NCBI GenBank assembly: GCA_904420065.1
Contig: CAJFTU010000001.1
Span: 1-55,608, forward strand
DNA: 55,608 nucleotides
Source of the DNA: an uncultured Emergencia sp.
GTDB lineage: Bacteria; Bacillota; Clostridia; Peptostreptococcales; Anaerovoracaceae
Direction of reading: 5' to 3'
Within the stretch, counting starts at the first letter, position 1. Each line of letters opens with the position of its first letter. Positions 31,356 through 39,298 of this stretch are shown here, piece after piece. Below the pieces are notes generated by a model. It saw only the letters and a list, made by a program, of their open reading frames with translations. It was not told the origin of the DNA and ran no database searches. The translations under genes were made by a program, and so were the position numbers.

Positions 31356-33020
31356 ATGAAAATCGATTTGCGCGTCACTTTGCGGGGAGAATGGGAAGAA
31401 GTTGAAATCGCGACAGGAACCACGATCGAAGAGCTCTGCAAGAAATATGGGGAAAGAGCGCCTTATACCGTTTTAGCGGCAAAAGTCGACAACAAATATG
31501 AGGATCTGACTTACCGCCTGCACCGCCGATGCCGGGTAGAATTTCTGGATATCCGTACCCAGGCGGTGAACCTGATTTACCAGCACAGTCTGTCGCTGAT
31601 CTATCTGAAAGCGGTATACGACTGTCTGGGCGATGTGCGGGTGGAGATTCAAAACTCTCTGAACAAAGGGCTCTACACGGAGATCAAGACAGCGCAGCCG
31701 GTGACGGCAAAGCAGATTCGGGATGTGGAAAAACGGATGAGAGAAATCGTTCGGGACGATATTCCTTTCAAGAAAGAAATCGTTTCGCGAGAAGAGGCTA
31801 TGGAAATTCTGGAGCGGGACGGCAGAAAGGAAAAACAGAGGATCTTAAACGAGTCACTCCACCTGCAGAAGGTGAAGTTCTACTCTCTCGATGGTTTTCG
31901 GGATTTCTTTTACGGGCTCATGGCTCCGTCTTCGGGCTATATCCAATATTTTCAGCTGATGAAGTACCGCAGAGGCGTGCTTCTGCGCTTTCCTCACCCG
32001 TCCGATCCCAACGTCATTCCGCCGTATCGGGACGAGAAGAAGCTGTATCAGGCTTTTGGGGAGCAGACCAGATGGGATCAGCTGCTGGACGTCAGCTATG
32101 TGGCCGATCTCAACGAAAAGATCGATAACGGTCAGTACAGGGAGCTGATTCAGATTTCCGAAGCGCTTCACGAGAAAAAGATCGCGGAGATCGCGGATAA
32201 AATCAAACGGCAGCATAAGCGGATCGTGCTGATTGCCGGACCGTCCTCTTCGGGAAAGACTACTTTTGCCAGAAGGCTGTGCATACAGCTGAAGGTAAAC
32301 GGTCTGAATCCGCTGTACATGGGAACCGACGACTATTTCCTTGAAAGAGAGGATACGCCTCTCGATGAACACGGCGAGAAGGATTACGAGAATTTGGGGG
32401 CTCTCGATATCCGACTGTTCAACGACAATATGAACGATCTGCTCCAGGGAAAAGAGGTGGATCTGCCCACATTCGACTTCATGACCGGGCACAAACAGTA
32501 TGGCAAGCGAATTACGGCGGTGAAGCCGGGACAGCCCATCGTGATCGAGGGAATTCACGCCCTCAACGAGAAGCTGACTGAATACATTCCGAAAGAGGAA
32601 AAATTTAAAATTTACATCAGTCCGCTGACCCAGCTGAATATCGACGCGCATAACCGCATTCCGACCACCGACGAGAGGATGTTGAGGCGAATGGTGCGGG
32701 ATAATCTCTACAGAGGGCATAATGCACAGAGCACCATCAGCAGCTGGCCTAAGGTCAGAGAAGGAGAGGACCGAAACATCTTCCCTTACAGCGGCGAAGC
32801 CGACGTTTTATTCAACTCTTACCACGTCTATGAAATCGCTGTGCTGAAAAAGTATGCGGAACCTCTTTTGCGGAAGATTGCGCCGCAGGAACCCGAATAC
32901 GCGGAAGCGGTCAGAATGCTGAAGTTCCTCCGTTTTTTCCGGACTATAGAGGACGACAGCATCATTGTCAACAACTCGATCATCCGCGAATTCATCGGCG
33001 GAAGTATCTTTGTGGAATAG
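31356..33020 (+). CDS. Nucleoside kinase with TGS and tRNA-synthetase-like domains (uridine kinase family)
   Basis: A 554-residue protein. ATG 31356 is about ten bases after GAAGGGGG; ATG 31347 is too close to it. An N-terminal ubiquitin-like TGS domain (about 1-65) and a ThrRS-like editing-type domain (about 66-250, with VEKRMREIVRDDIPFKK) precede a P-loop kinase domain with GPSSSGKTTFARRL and the uridine-kinase TDDYF motif. This domain fusion is a known bacterial nucleoside kinase family, probably phosphorylating uridine or cytidine. It is monocistronic. Confidence 0.88.
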   Translation: MKIDLRVTLRGEWEEVEIATGTTIEELCKKYGERAPYTVLAAKVDNKYEDLTYRLHRRCRVEFLDIRTQAVNLIYQHSLSLIYLKAVYDCLGDVRVEIQNSLNKGLYTEIKTAQPVTAKQIRDVEKRMREIVRDDIPFKKEIVSREEAMEILERDGRKEKQRILNESLHLQKVKFYSLDGFRDFFYGLMAPSSGYIQYFQLMKYRRGVLLRFPHPSDPNVIPPYRDEKKLYQAFGEQTRWDQLLDVSYVADLNEKIDNGQYRELIQISEALHEKKIAEIADKIKRQHKRIVLIAGPSSSGKTTFARRLCIQLKVNGLNPLYMGTDDYFLEREDTPLDEHGEKDYENLGALDIRLFNDNMNDLLQGKEVDLPTFDFMTGHKQYGKRITAVKPGQPIVIEGIHALNEKLTEYIPKEEKFKIYISPLTQLNIDAHNRIPTTDERMLRRMVRDNLYRGHNAQSTISSWPKVREGEDRNIFPYSGEADVLFNSYHVYEIAVLKKYAEPLLRKIAPQEPEYAEAVRMLKFLRFFRTIEDDSIIVNNSIIREFIGGSIFVE

Positions 33021-33060
33021 AAAAAGGACAGCAGCTGCAAGACAGCTGTTGTCCTTTTTG
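33021..33060 (+). terminator. Terminator of the nucleoside kinase gene
   Basis: A 17-bp imperfect stem (33021-33037 with 33043-33059) closed by a five-base loop. The A-run and T-run at its ends make it work in both directions, including for the convergent superoxide reductase gene. Confidence 0.85.
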
Positions 33061-33075
33061 GTTTCGGATTTATGA

Positions 33076-33456
33076 CTAATTGATAGCGGCTTTCCAGAAT
33101 CCGTGGAGATTGCAGTATTCATATGCGGCGATTGCAGTTTCTCCTTCTGACAGTACGAACTCGGCTTCCGGTTTTCCTGCAGGGTCCAGATATTTTTTCT
33201 GAACACCTTTGTTTGTCTCCAGAATGATGAAGGAAATGTGATGCTCGTCGGTCATCGGATGTTCCACACTTCCCACTTTTACCGTTATTTTGCTTCCGTC
33301 TTTTTCTACGACAGGAACGTGCTTTTCTGTAGCTGCGTCTGTGGTGTTAGGATCCAGCAGAGTCATCGCTTCTCCGCAGCATACAGGCGTTACCCCCTTG
33401 TCTTCAACCATTTCTACAATATTTCCGCAGTGGGCGCATTTATAAAGTTTCAGCAT
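33076..33456 (-). CDS. Desulfoferrodoxin / superoxide reductase (two-iron, class 2)
   Basis: A 126-residue protein starting at 33456 after CGGAGGTAG. The N-terminal desulforedoxin centre has C7, C10, C26 and C27. The C-terminal superoxide reductase centre shows EKHVP, the HPM and HH histidines, and CNLHG with the Fe-binding Cys and His. It reduces superoxide to hydrogen peroxide without releasing oxygen, as in strict anaerobes. It is divergent from perR and rubrerythrin, which handle the peroxide. Confidence 0.95.
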   Translation of the reverse strand: MLKLYKCAHCGNIVEMVEDKGVTPVCCGEAMTLLDPNTTDAATEKHVPVVEKDGSKITVKVGSVEHPMTDEHHISFIILETNKGVQKKYLDPAGKPEAEFVLSEGETAIAAYEYCNLHGFWKAAIN

Positions 33457-33501
33457 TTTGTCTACCTCCGTTTACTCTGAAAGTGTTTTGATTATGATAA
33501 T

Positions 33502-33530
33502 ATTATACCATCTTTTATATAAAGTAAACA
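33502..33530 (-). promoter_or_regulatory. Probable promoter of the superoxide reductase gene
   Basis: On the minus strand a perfect TATAAT (33507-33502) with a weak -35 (33530-33525) 17 bases away. The palindrome ATAATATTAT (33497-33506) covers the -10. Confidence 0.45.
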
Positions 33531-33552
33531 CATAAAAAAGATAAAATTCGGC

Positions 33553-33603
33553 TTGACATCTTTAAAAACAGAGATTATAATAATGATAATCGATATCATT
33601 ATT
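33553..33603 (+). promoter_or_regulatory. perR promoter with PerR/Fur-type box
   Basis: A perfect promoter TTGACA (33553-33558), 17 bases, TATAAT (33576-33581). AATAATGATA (33579-33588) and TATCATTATT (33594-33603) form a perfect inverted repeat with a five-base spacer at the start site. The sequence starting at the -10, TTATAATAATGATAA, also matches the PerR box TTATAATNATTATAA with one mismatch. Autoregulation by the PerR product is likely. Confidence 0.8.
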
Positions 33604-33621
33604 GCGAGAAAGGGGACTGAA

Positions 33622-34035
33622 GTGAGATACTCTAAGCAGCGCAGCCTGATTTTGGATATCGTCAGATCAAATCCTGTTCATCCTACCGCTGAGTGGGTAT
33701 ACGAACAGGCTCGCAAAGAAATGCCTTCTATTGGTATCGCAACGGTTTATCGTAATCTCAATGCCCTGACGGAAATGGGAGCAATCGGAAAGATCACGGG
33801 CGTTGGCGGGATAGACCGATTTGACGGCAATATTTCACCGCATTTTCACCTGCAGTGTACGGAGTGCGGCAGACTGATCGACCTTCCGGCAAAGGATCCG
33901 CAGGCCGCCTTTTGGCTGAAACAGATGATCAGAGATCTTTTTTCTGTGGAAGACGAGAACGTGACAGTGACGACAACCCTGCTGCAGGGAGTATGCAACG
34001 ATTGTATGGCCGCAGAAGAAGTCGATGCAAATTAA
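33622..34035 (+). CDS. perR: Fur-family peroxide regulator PerR
   Basis: A 137-residue Fur-family repressor. GTG 33622 follows AAAGGGG by seven bases and lies beyond the operator; earlier ATG codons fall inside it. The winged helix includes PSIGIATVYRNLNALTEMG. The regulatory metal site region is DRFDGNISPHFHLQC. Two CxxC pairs (CTEC, CNDC) form the structural zinc site. The gene neighbours (superoxide reductase, rubrerythrin) and the box upstream support PerR over iron-sensing Fur. Confidence 0.88.
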   Translation: MRYSKQRSLILDIVRSNPVHPTAEWVYEQARKEMPSIGIATVYRNLNALTEMGAIGKITGVGGIDRFDGNISPHFHLQCTECGRLIDLPAKDPQAAFWLKQMIRDLFSVEDENVTVTTTLLQGVCNDCMAAEEVDAN

Positions 34036-34067
34036 AGTGAACATAAACAAAACAAGGAGGAGAAATC

Positions 34068-34604
34068 ATGAAAGACTTAAAAGGAACGAAAACACTGGAA
34101 AATCTGATGATCGCTTTTGCAGGCGAGTCCCAGGCCAGAAACAAGTATACCTTCTACGCATCCAAGGCAAAGAAGGAAGGATATGTACAGATTCAGAAGA
34201 TCTTTGAAGAAACTGCCGCCAATGAGAAAGAGCACGCAGAGCTCTGGTTCAAGCTGGCTGTAGGTATCGGCACCACAGAAGAGAATCTGTTGGCCGCTGC
34301 AGAGGGCGAGAACTACGAGTGGACAGAAATGTATGCGGAAATGGCTAAAACTGCCAGAGAAGAAGGATTCCCGGAAATTGCCGCTCAGATGGAGGGCGTA
34401 GCCGCAATAGAAAAAGAGCATGAAGAGAGATACAAGAAGCTGGCTCAGAATGTAAAAGAAGGCAAAGTATTTGAGAAGGACGAAGAAGTGCTGTGGCAGT
34501 GCAGCAACTGTGGACATCAGGTGGTCGGAAAAGAAGCTCCGGCAATCTGCCCGGTATGCAAGCATCCTCAGGCTTACTTCCAGATCAAGGCGGAAAACTA
34601 TTAA
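34068..34604 (+). CDS. rbr: Rubrerythrin
   Basis: A 178-residue peroxidase of anaerobes, starting after AAGGAGGAG. The N-terminal ferritin-like diiron domain carries [13 protein letters not shown] and [14 protein letters not shown]. The C-terminal rubredoxin domain carries CSNCG and CPVCKHP. It reduces hydrogen peroxide, the product of superoxide reductase. It lies 32 bases after perR, probably in one operon under PerR control. Confidence 0.95.
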   Translation: MKDLKGTKTLENLMIAFAGESQARNKYTFYASKAKKEGYVQIQKIFEETAANEKEHAELWFKLAVGIGTTEENLLAAAEGENYEWTEMYAEMAKTAREEGFPEIAAQMEGVAAIEKEHEERYKKLAQNVKEGKVFEKDEEVLWQCSNCGHQVVGKEAPAICPVCKHPQAYFQIKAENY

Positions 34605-34651
34605 TGGTCAGCGGTATCAGGCCGCGATAAACAGGAATTGCATTTGTGTGA

Positions 34652-34687
34652 AGCTCCGAAAGTCTGTCAGGCTTTCGGAGCTTTTTC
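34652..34687 (+). terminator. Terminator after rubrerythrin
   Basis: AGCTCCGAAAG (34652-34662) pairs with CTTTCGGAGCT (34672-34682), followed by TTTT. Confidence 0.9.
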
Positions 34688-34804
34688 GTCTGTATGCATA
34701 GCTTGAATCTGCCTTCGTGAGAATCCGCTGGTCTTTTTTTCGGTTCTTGTGTTATAATTCGATTAGAACAGACGAGATAGAAGAGCTGAAAGTGGAGTGG
34801 AAGA

Positions 34805-35428
34805 GTGAAGACGCGTAACGATAAGCAATATCAGATGAAAAAAAGGGAAATTCTCAAAGGATTTAGCGAAATGATTGCGGAATTCGGGCTTGAAAATATT
34901 TCCATTGCAAAGCTCGCTAAACATTTGGAAATTCCGCCCAGTTTGATCATCTATTATTTCAAGAATCGGGATATATTGATAGACGAGATGGTTAGCTACG
35001 TTCTGGAGCGCTGTCTTGAGATGTCTTATCCGGGAATCGATAAAGAAATCAACGATCCGTCCAGACAGCTTGAGGCGTACCTCGATACGCTGTTTGATCC
35101 TTCGCAGTCGCCGGAGGAAGCAAAGTCGGAGTCGAAAGTTTTCTTTACCTGCAGGAATCTGGCGCTGCGGGATGAAATGACAAAGCTGAAATTTCAAAGC
35201 TATCAGAAGAAAATTCTTTCTCTGATGGAGGAAGATTTGAACTATTTTTTGCAGCTGGGGATCATTTCCGCGACAGATGTTGGAGAAGCGGCGATTCTCC
35301 TCTACAGTTTGCTGAACGGTTTAGACGATTTCAGTGACTTTATAACAGAGAAAGAGACGTCCCAGATCGCGGCAGAAAGCAGCAAAAGACTGTATAAATC
35401 TTATTTGGGAATAAAGGAGCAGAAGTAA
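34805..35428 (+). CDS. TetR family repressor
   Basis: A 207-residue TetR-family protein starting at GTG 34805. The N-terminal helix-turn-helix is ISIAKLAKHLEIPPSLIIYY, followed by the usual FKNRDILIDEMV. The C-terminal ligand-binding half is helical. It lies upstream of, and in the same direction as, an operon whose promoter is covered by a 34-bp palindrome, its likely operator. A terminator separates it from that operon. A TATAAT at 34753-34758 may be its own -10. The ligand is unknown; substrates of the operon are candidates. Confidence 0.9.
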   Translation: MKTRNDKQYQMKKREILKGFSEMIAEFGLENISIAKLAKHLEIPPSLIIYYFKNRDILIDEMVSYVLERCLEMSYPGIDKEINDPSRQLEAYLDTLFDPSQSPEEAKSESKVFFTCRNLALRDEMTKLKFQSYQKKILSLMEEDLNYFLQLGIISATDVGEAAILLYSLLNGLDDFSDFITEKETSQIAAESSKRLYKSYLGIKEQK

Positions 35429-35457
35429 CAGAGATATTTTTATCTTTCAGGCAGAAT

Positions 35458-35489
35458 ATACCGGCTTAAATGGCCGGTATTATTTTTTT
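35458..35489 (+). terminator. Terminator of the tetR-type gene
   Basis: ATACCGGC (35458-35465) pairs perfectly with GCCGGTAT (35473-35480) and is followed by TATTTTTTT. Confidence 0.88.
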
Positions 35490-35501
35490 ACAGTAAATTG
35501 C

Positions 35502-35557
35502 TTGACAGAAAATTTTAAATTTGTTATTATTTGAATGAACGTTCATTCAAATAATAA
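35502..35557 (+). promoter_or_regulatory. Promoter with perfect 34-bp palindromic operator
   Basis: TTGACA (35502-35507), 17 bases, TATTAT (35525-35530). A perfect 34-bp palindrome runs from 35524 to 35557, centred on TGAACGTTCA. It covers the -10 and the transcription start. The layout is that of a TetR-type operator controlling the operon at 35584-40723. Confidence 0.9.
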
Positions 35558-35583
35558 AGCGCTTTGAAAGAGAGGACGGAGGT

Positions 35584-36705
35584 ATGGATAGCAGAATTGA
35601 AAGATTATCGTCTGTTTTGACTCAGTACTCCTGCCGCCTGCAAGAGGGCGAAAACCTCCTCATTCAATATGAGGGGAATGCGGCTGTTCCGCTGGTGCGT
35701 CAGTTGATCCGAGAAACCTACAAACTCGGCGCCAGGCCTTTTGTACAGCATCGGGACAGTACTGTTCTGAGAGAGCTTTTACTGGGTGCTGACGAGGAGC
35801 AGTTAAAGTTGTACAGCGCTTTGCAGCTGCAGCAAATGGAAGCCATGGATGCTTTCATCGATATCCGCGGCGGAGAGAACAGTGCGGAATTGTCAGATGT
35901 TCCCCTGGACAGACAGCTCTTGTATGATTCTATGATGAACCCGGTTGAAACCTGCCGTATTAATCACACCAAATGGGTTGTTCTGTGCTACCCCAGCGCT
36001 TCCATGGCTCAAATGCTGGGAACAAGTTTGGAAGGACTTGAGGATTTTTATTTTCGTGTCTGCAATATGGATTACGGAAAAATGAGCCGGGCAATGGATT
36101 CGCTCGCAGCGTTGATGGAAAGTACCGACCGGGTGAGAATTACCGGACCGGGTACGGATTTGACTTTTTCCATCAAAGGTATTCCCGCAGTGAAATGCGA
36201 CGGCGATATGAATATTCCCGATGGCGAGGTGTTTACTGCGCCGGTACGTGACTCGGTCAATGGAGTTATCTGCTATAATGTGCCCAGCAGAATAAAAGGA
36301 TTTACTTTTGAAAAGATAAGGTTTGAAGTTAAAGACGGTCGAATCGTAAAGGCCGAGGCTAACGATTGCGAAAGGCTCAACACATTGCTCGATACGGATT
36401 GGGGCGCCCGCTGCTTCGGAGAGTTTGCTATCGGTGTAAATCCGTATATTCTCGAACCAATGCAGGATATTTTGTTTGATGAGAAAATTTGTGGAAGTTT
36501 TCATCTGACACCGGGAGACGCCTATGCAGATGCAGATAACGGCAACCGTTCGGAGCTTCACTGGGACTTGATTCAGATTCAGCGGCCTGAATACGGCGGC
36601 GGTGAGATCTGGTTTGATGACACATTGATTCGAAAAGACGGCAGGTTCGTTTTAGACGAATTGGGTGCGCTCAATCCCGAGCGTTTAAGAGGAGAGAATG
36701 GCTGA
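35584..36705 (+). CDS. M29-family (thermophilic-type) metallo-aminopeptidase
   Basis: A 373-residue protein of peptidase family M29. Metal-binding landmarks in the C-terminal half include MNIPDGEVFTAP (Glu), GEFAIGVNP (Glu), GSFHLTPGDAY (His) and SELHWDLI (His), with a final Asp in EIWFDDTLI. It removes N-terminal amino acids from peptides or acyl-amino compounds. It is first in the TetR-controlled operon, with GGACGGAGGT just before the start. It may release an amine or amino acid that the aldehyde dehydrogenase pathway then handles; that link is inference. Confidence 0.9.
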   Translation: MDSRIERLSSVLTQYSCRLQEGENLLIQYEGNAAVPLVRQLIRETYKLGARPFVQHRDSTVLRELLLGADEEQLKLYSALQLQQMEAMDAFIDIRGGENSAELSDVPLDRQLLYDSMMNPVETCRINHTKWVVLCYPSASMAQMLGTSLEGLEDFYFRVCNMDYGKMSRAMDSLAALMESTDRVRITGPGTDLTFSIKGIPAVKCDGDMNIPDGEVFTAPVRDSVNGVICYNVPSRIKGFTFEKIRFEVKDGRIVKAEANDCERLNTLLDTDWGARCFGEFAIGVNPYILEPMQDILFDEKICGSFHLTPGDAYADADNGNRSELHWDLIQIQRPEYGGGEIWFDDTLIRKDGRFVLDELGALNPERLRGENG

Positions 36706-36720
36706 CGAGAGGAGCTTCAC

Positions 36721-37779
36721 ATGGGAGAAAAGAATACGTTAATTTTGTATGATGATGCCGGTGAAGGCAGCGTAATGGTAAAAATCCCGAAATTCAAAAT
36801 TTCAGATGTCATTGAAGGAGGGATTGAAGTGGTACATCCTGCCTTTGTGGTCAACGGCGAGGAAAAGGATTTTATCTACATCAGTAAGTATCAAAATGTG
36901 GTGAAGAATGAAAGAGCCTATAGCCTTAAGGGAGAAGATCCCGCGGTTTTGTACAGCCCGTGCCAGATGGAACAATTTTGTCGGAATAAAGGGAAGAACT
37001 GGCACTTGATGACAAATGCAGAATGGGCTGCCGCGGCTCTTTACAGTCTGAAAAACGGTACGCTTCCCAGAGGAAATAATGACAATGGAAGAGACTGGAG
37101 TCATCCGGAGGAAAGCGGTATTCTGTCTTCGTTGAAAGCCGTTGTTCCGGCGGGTGAAGAGGGACCGCCGATGAGAACCGCAACCGGTTCGGGACCGGAA
37201 ACCTGGTCTCATGACGGCACTGCGGACGGCATCTTCGATATGAACGGCAATGTCTTTGAATTGGTCAGCGGAATTCGCCTGTATGACGGTTTCTTTGAAG
37301 TCATAGAAAATAATGATGCAGCTGCAGCCGGTCTCTGTTTGGAGAGTGAGAGATGGAGCCGTATCGGTGAAAATGGAAACCTCGTAAATCCGCGATCAGA
37401 GAGCCCGGCGCTCCGAATGAGGCACAACGGGCTGTACGCAGAAGATCTGCCGCAGATGCAGCTTGACTTTGGGACGACGAAGAAGCAAAATTTGGAAAAA
37501 AACATTGAAGATGTGTATCTTCCTTTCCGGGAGGTGGCTGCTCCGCGTAACTGGGAAAAGGGAAACATAGCAGAACAGCTGGCTATCCTTCCTTCGGCGA
37601 ATTCTGCAGTACCGATTGGCTGTGAACTGGCATGGGGAATGCTGCAGGGTGTTCGATATCCGATTCGGGGAGGATATTGGGTCAACGGGAAACATGCCGG
37701 CATATTCATGTATGGCTTTTACATGCAGGAGGAAGACCGTTATTTCGATGTGGGTTTTCGAAGCTGCTATTTTGATTGA
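36721..37779 (+). CDS. Formylglycine-generating-enzyme-like (SUMF1/C-type-lectin fold) protein
   Basis: A 352-residue protein. Recognisable fold landmarks are WHLMTNAEWAAAALYSLKNG, GIFDMNGNVFELVSG, IRGGYWVNGKHAGIFMYGF and the end VGFRSCYFD, as in SUMF1/FGE-sulfatase-type domains. The catalytic Cys pair of true formylglycine-generating enzymes is not evident, and no sulfatase is nearby. A ligand-binding or other oxidase role is possible. It lies 15 bases after the aminopeptidase and overlaps the leader of the aldehyde dehydrogenase gene. Function unknown. Confidence 0.65.
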   Translation: MGEKNTLILYDDAGEGSVMVKIPKFKISDVIEGGIEVVHPAFVVNGEEKDFIYISKYQNVVKNERAYSLKGEDPAVLYSPCQMEQFCRNKGKNWHLMTNAEWAAAALYSLKNGTLPRGNNDNGRDWSHPEESGILSSLKAVVPAGEEGPPMRTATGSGPETWSHDGTADGIFDMNGNVFELVSGIRLYDGFFEVIENNDAAAAGLCLESERWSRIGENGNLVNPRSESPALRMRHNGLYAEDLPQMQLDFGTTKKQNLEKNIEDVYLPFREVAAPRNWEKGNIAEQLAILPSANSAVPIGCELAWGMLQGVRYPIRGGYWVNGKHAGIFMYGFYMQEEDRYFDVGFRSCYFD

Positions 37780-37799
37780 TTGCGAAAGGAGAGCGGAGA

Positions 37800-39281
37800 A
37801 TGCAGGAATTACATATGTTTATTGACGGAAGATGGGGAGGTTCGGCCTCGTCGGAAAAACAGAAGCGCTCTATTGTGGATCCCGCTACAGGTATGGTGAT
37901 TGCTGAGGCCGAAGAAGCGGAACAACAAGATGTGGAGGCTGCGGTAAATGCGGCGTATTCGGCCTTTCAGCCGGGTTCCCTGTGGCGGAATCTTTCGGTA
38001 AGCGAGAGAGCCGAACTTCTAAATCGAACGGCAGATCTGATCGAAGAGCGGGCGGATGAGCTGGCACGCCTGGAAACGCTAAATACGGGAAAACTATACA
38101 GAGAAACCCGGTATGATGATATCTGTGCAGCTGCTCAGGAATTTCGCTGCTGCGCTAACCTCGCAGGTGAGTGCCGTGGAAATACTGCTGACAGCGGCGA
38201 CGGGTTACTTTCAATGACCGTCAGAGAGCCTCTCGGCGTTTGCGCGATTATTGTCCCTTGGAATTATCCCCTCGGCACTGCCGCGGGCGGGATCGCTCCG
38301 GCCCTTGCGGCGGGAAATACCGTAGTGGTGAAGCCCTCTTCTCTGACGCCGCTTTCTGCTGTGGCTCTTTTTCAGATCTTTGAGGAGGCAGGGTTTCCGC
38401 GGGGAAGCGTGAATCTGCTCTTGGGCTCAGGGAAAAAAGCCGGAAAACTGCTGGCAGAAAGTCAGAAAGTGAGTAAAATTGTTTTTACCGGAGGTACACA
38501 GACCGGGAGAGAGCTGATTCGTAATTCTGCTTCCAGCGTAAAGAAACTTGCGTTGGAATTAGGCGGAAAATCGGCGTTTATTGTCTTTGACGACGCAGAT
38601 ATTGAAGCTGCCGTTGACAATGCGATGTTTGCCTCCTTTCTCAGTCAGGGACAGTTATGCGTGGCCGGATCCCGATTGTTGGTGCAGGAAGGAATTTACG
38701 ATCAGGTGACGAAGAGACTGAAAGAAAGGGTCGGTAAAATACGGGTCGGAATGCCTATGGATGAAGACGCCGAATTCGGACCGTTGATCAGTCAACAGCA
38801 CATGCAGTCGGTTTTGCATTACATCCGATTAGGTCAGGAGGAGGGCGCAAAACTGCTTGTAGGCGGAAAAAGGCTGGAAGAAGGCTTATTTGCAGACGGA
38901 TATTTTATCGAGCCGACAGTTTTTTGCGACTGCAGTCAGTCAATGCGTATCGTACAGGAGGAAATCTTTGGACCGGTCTTGACTGTACAGAAATTCTCCG
39001 ATGAAGAAAGTGCTATAGAGCTGGCAAACGACGTGCAATACGGTCTTGCAGGCGCTGTGTTTACAAAGGATCTGGAAAGAGCTGTGCGCGTATGCAGAAA
39101 TGTCAATACCGGCATTATGTGGGTGAATACTTATTTAGAAGACAGCGGCGTTTTGGCTTCGAGTCCGCATAAGCAAAGCGGAATCGGCATTGCGGGCGGT
39201 ATTGAAGGGATTAAGGAATTTACGGTTTTGAAGCAAATCAATGTCAGAGCGGTTCAGGAAAAAGTAAACTGGTTTCAATAA
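37800..39281 (+). CDS. NAD(P)-dependent aldehyde dehydrogenase
   Basis: A 493-residue aldehyde dehydrogenase. ATG 37800 follows AAAGGAGA and GCGGAG; an earlier in-frame ATG at 37776 overlaps the previous gene. Landmarks are VPWNYPLGTAAGGIAPALAA, VVKPSSLTPLSA, the general base in LELGGKSAF, and the catalytic Cys in SQGQLCVAGSR. It is closest in style to betaine/aminobutyraldehyde dehydrogenases, which fits an amine-derived substrate, but specificity cannot be fixed by reading. Confidence 0.92.
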   Translation: MQELHMFIDGRWGGSASSEKQKRSIVDPATGMVIAEAEEAEQQDVEAAVNAAYSAFQPGSLWRNLSVSERAELLNRTADLIEERADELARLETLNTGKLYRETRYDDICAAAQEFRCCANLAGECRGNTADSGDGLLSMTVREPLGVCAIIVPWNYPLGTAAGGIAPALAAGNTVVVKPSSLTPLSAVALFQIFEEAGFPRGSVNLLLGSGKKAGKLLAESQKVSKIVFTGGTQTGRELIRNSASSVKKLALELGGKSAFIVFDDADIEAAVDNAMFASFLSQGQLCVAGSRLLVQEGIYDQVTKRLKERVGKIRVGMPMDEDAEFGPLISQQHMQSVLHYIRLGQEEGAKLLVGGKRLEEGLFADGYFIEPTVFCDCSQSMRIVQEEIFGPVLTVQKFSDEESAIELANDVQYGLAGAVFTKDLERAVRVCRNVNTGIMWVNTYLEDSGVLASSPHKQSGIGIAGGIEGIKEFTVLKQINVRAVQEKVNWFQ

Positions 39282-39298
39282 AGAATGGAGAGACTACG

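Noticed and set aside
36721-37779. Diversity-generating retroelement target (C-type lectin fold with a RGGYW...GFRSC end)
   Set aside because: No reverse transcriptase or template repeat is found nearby.
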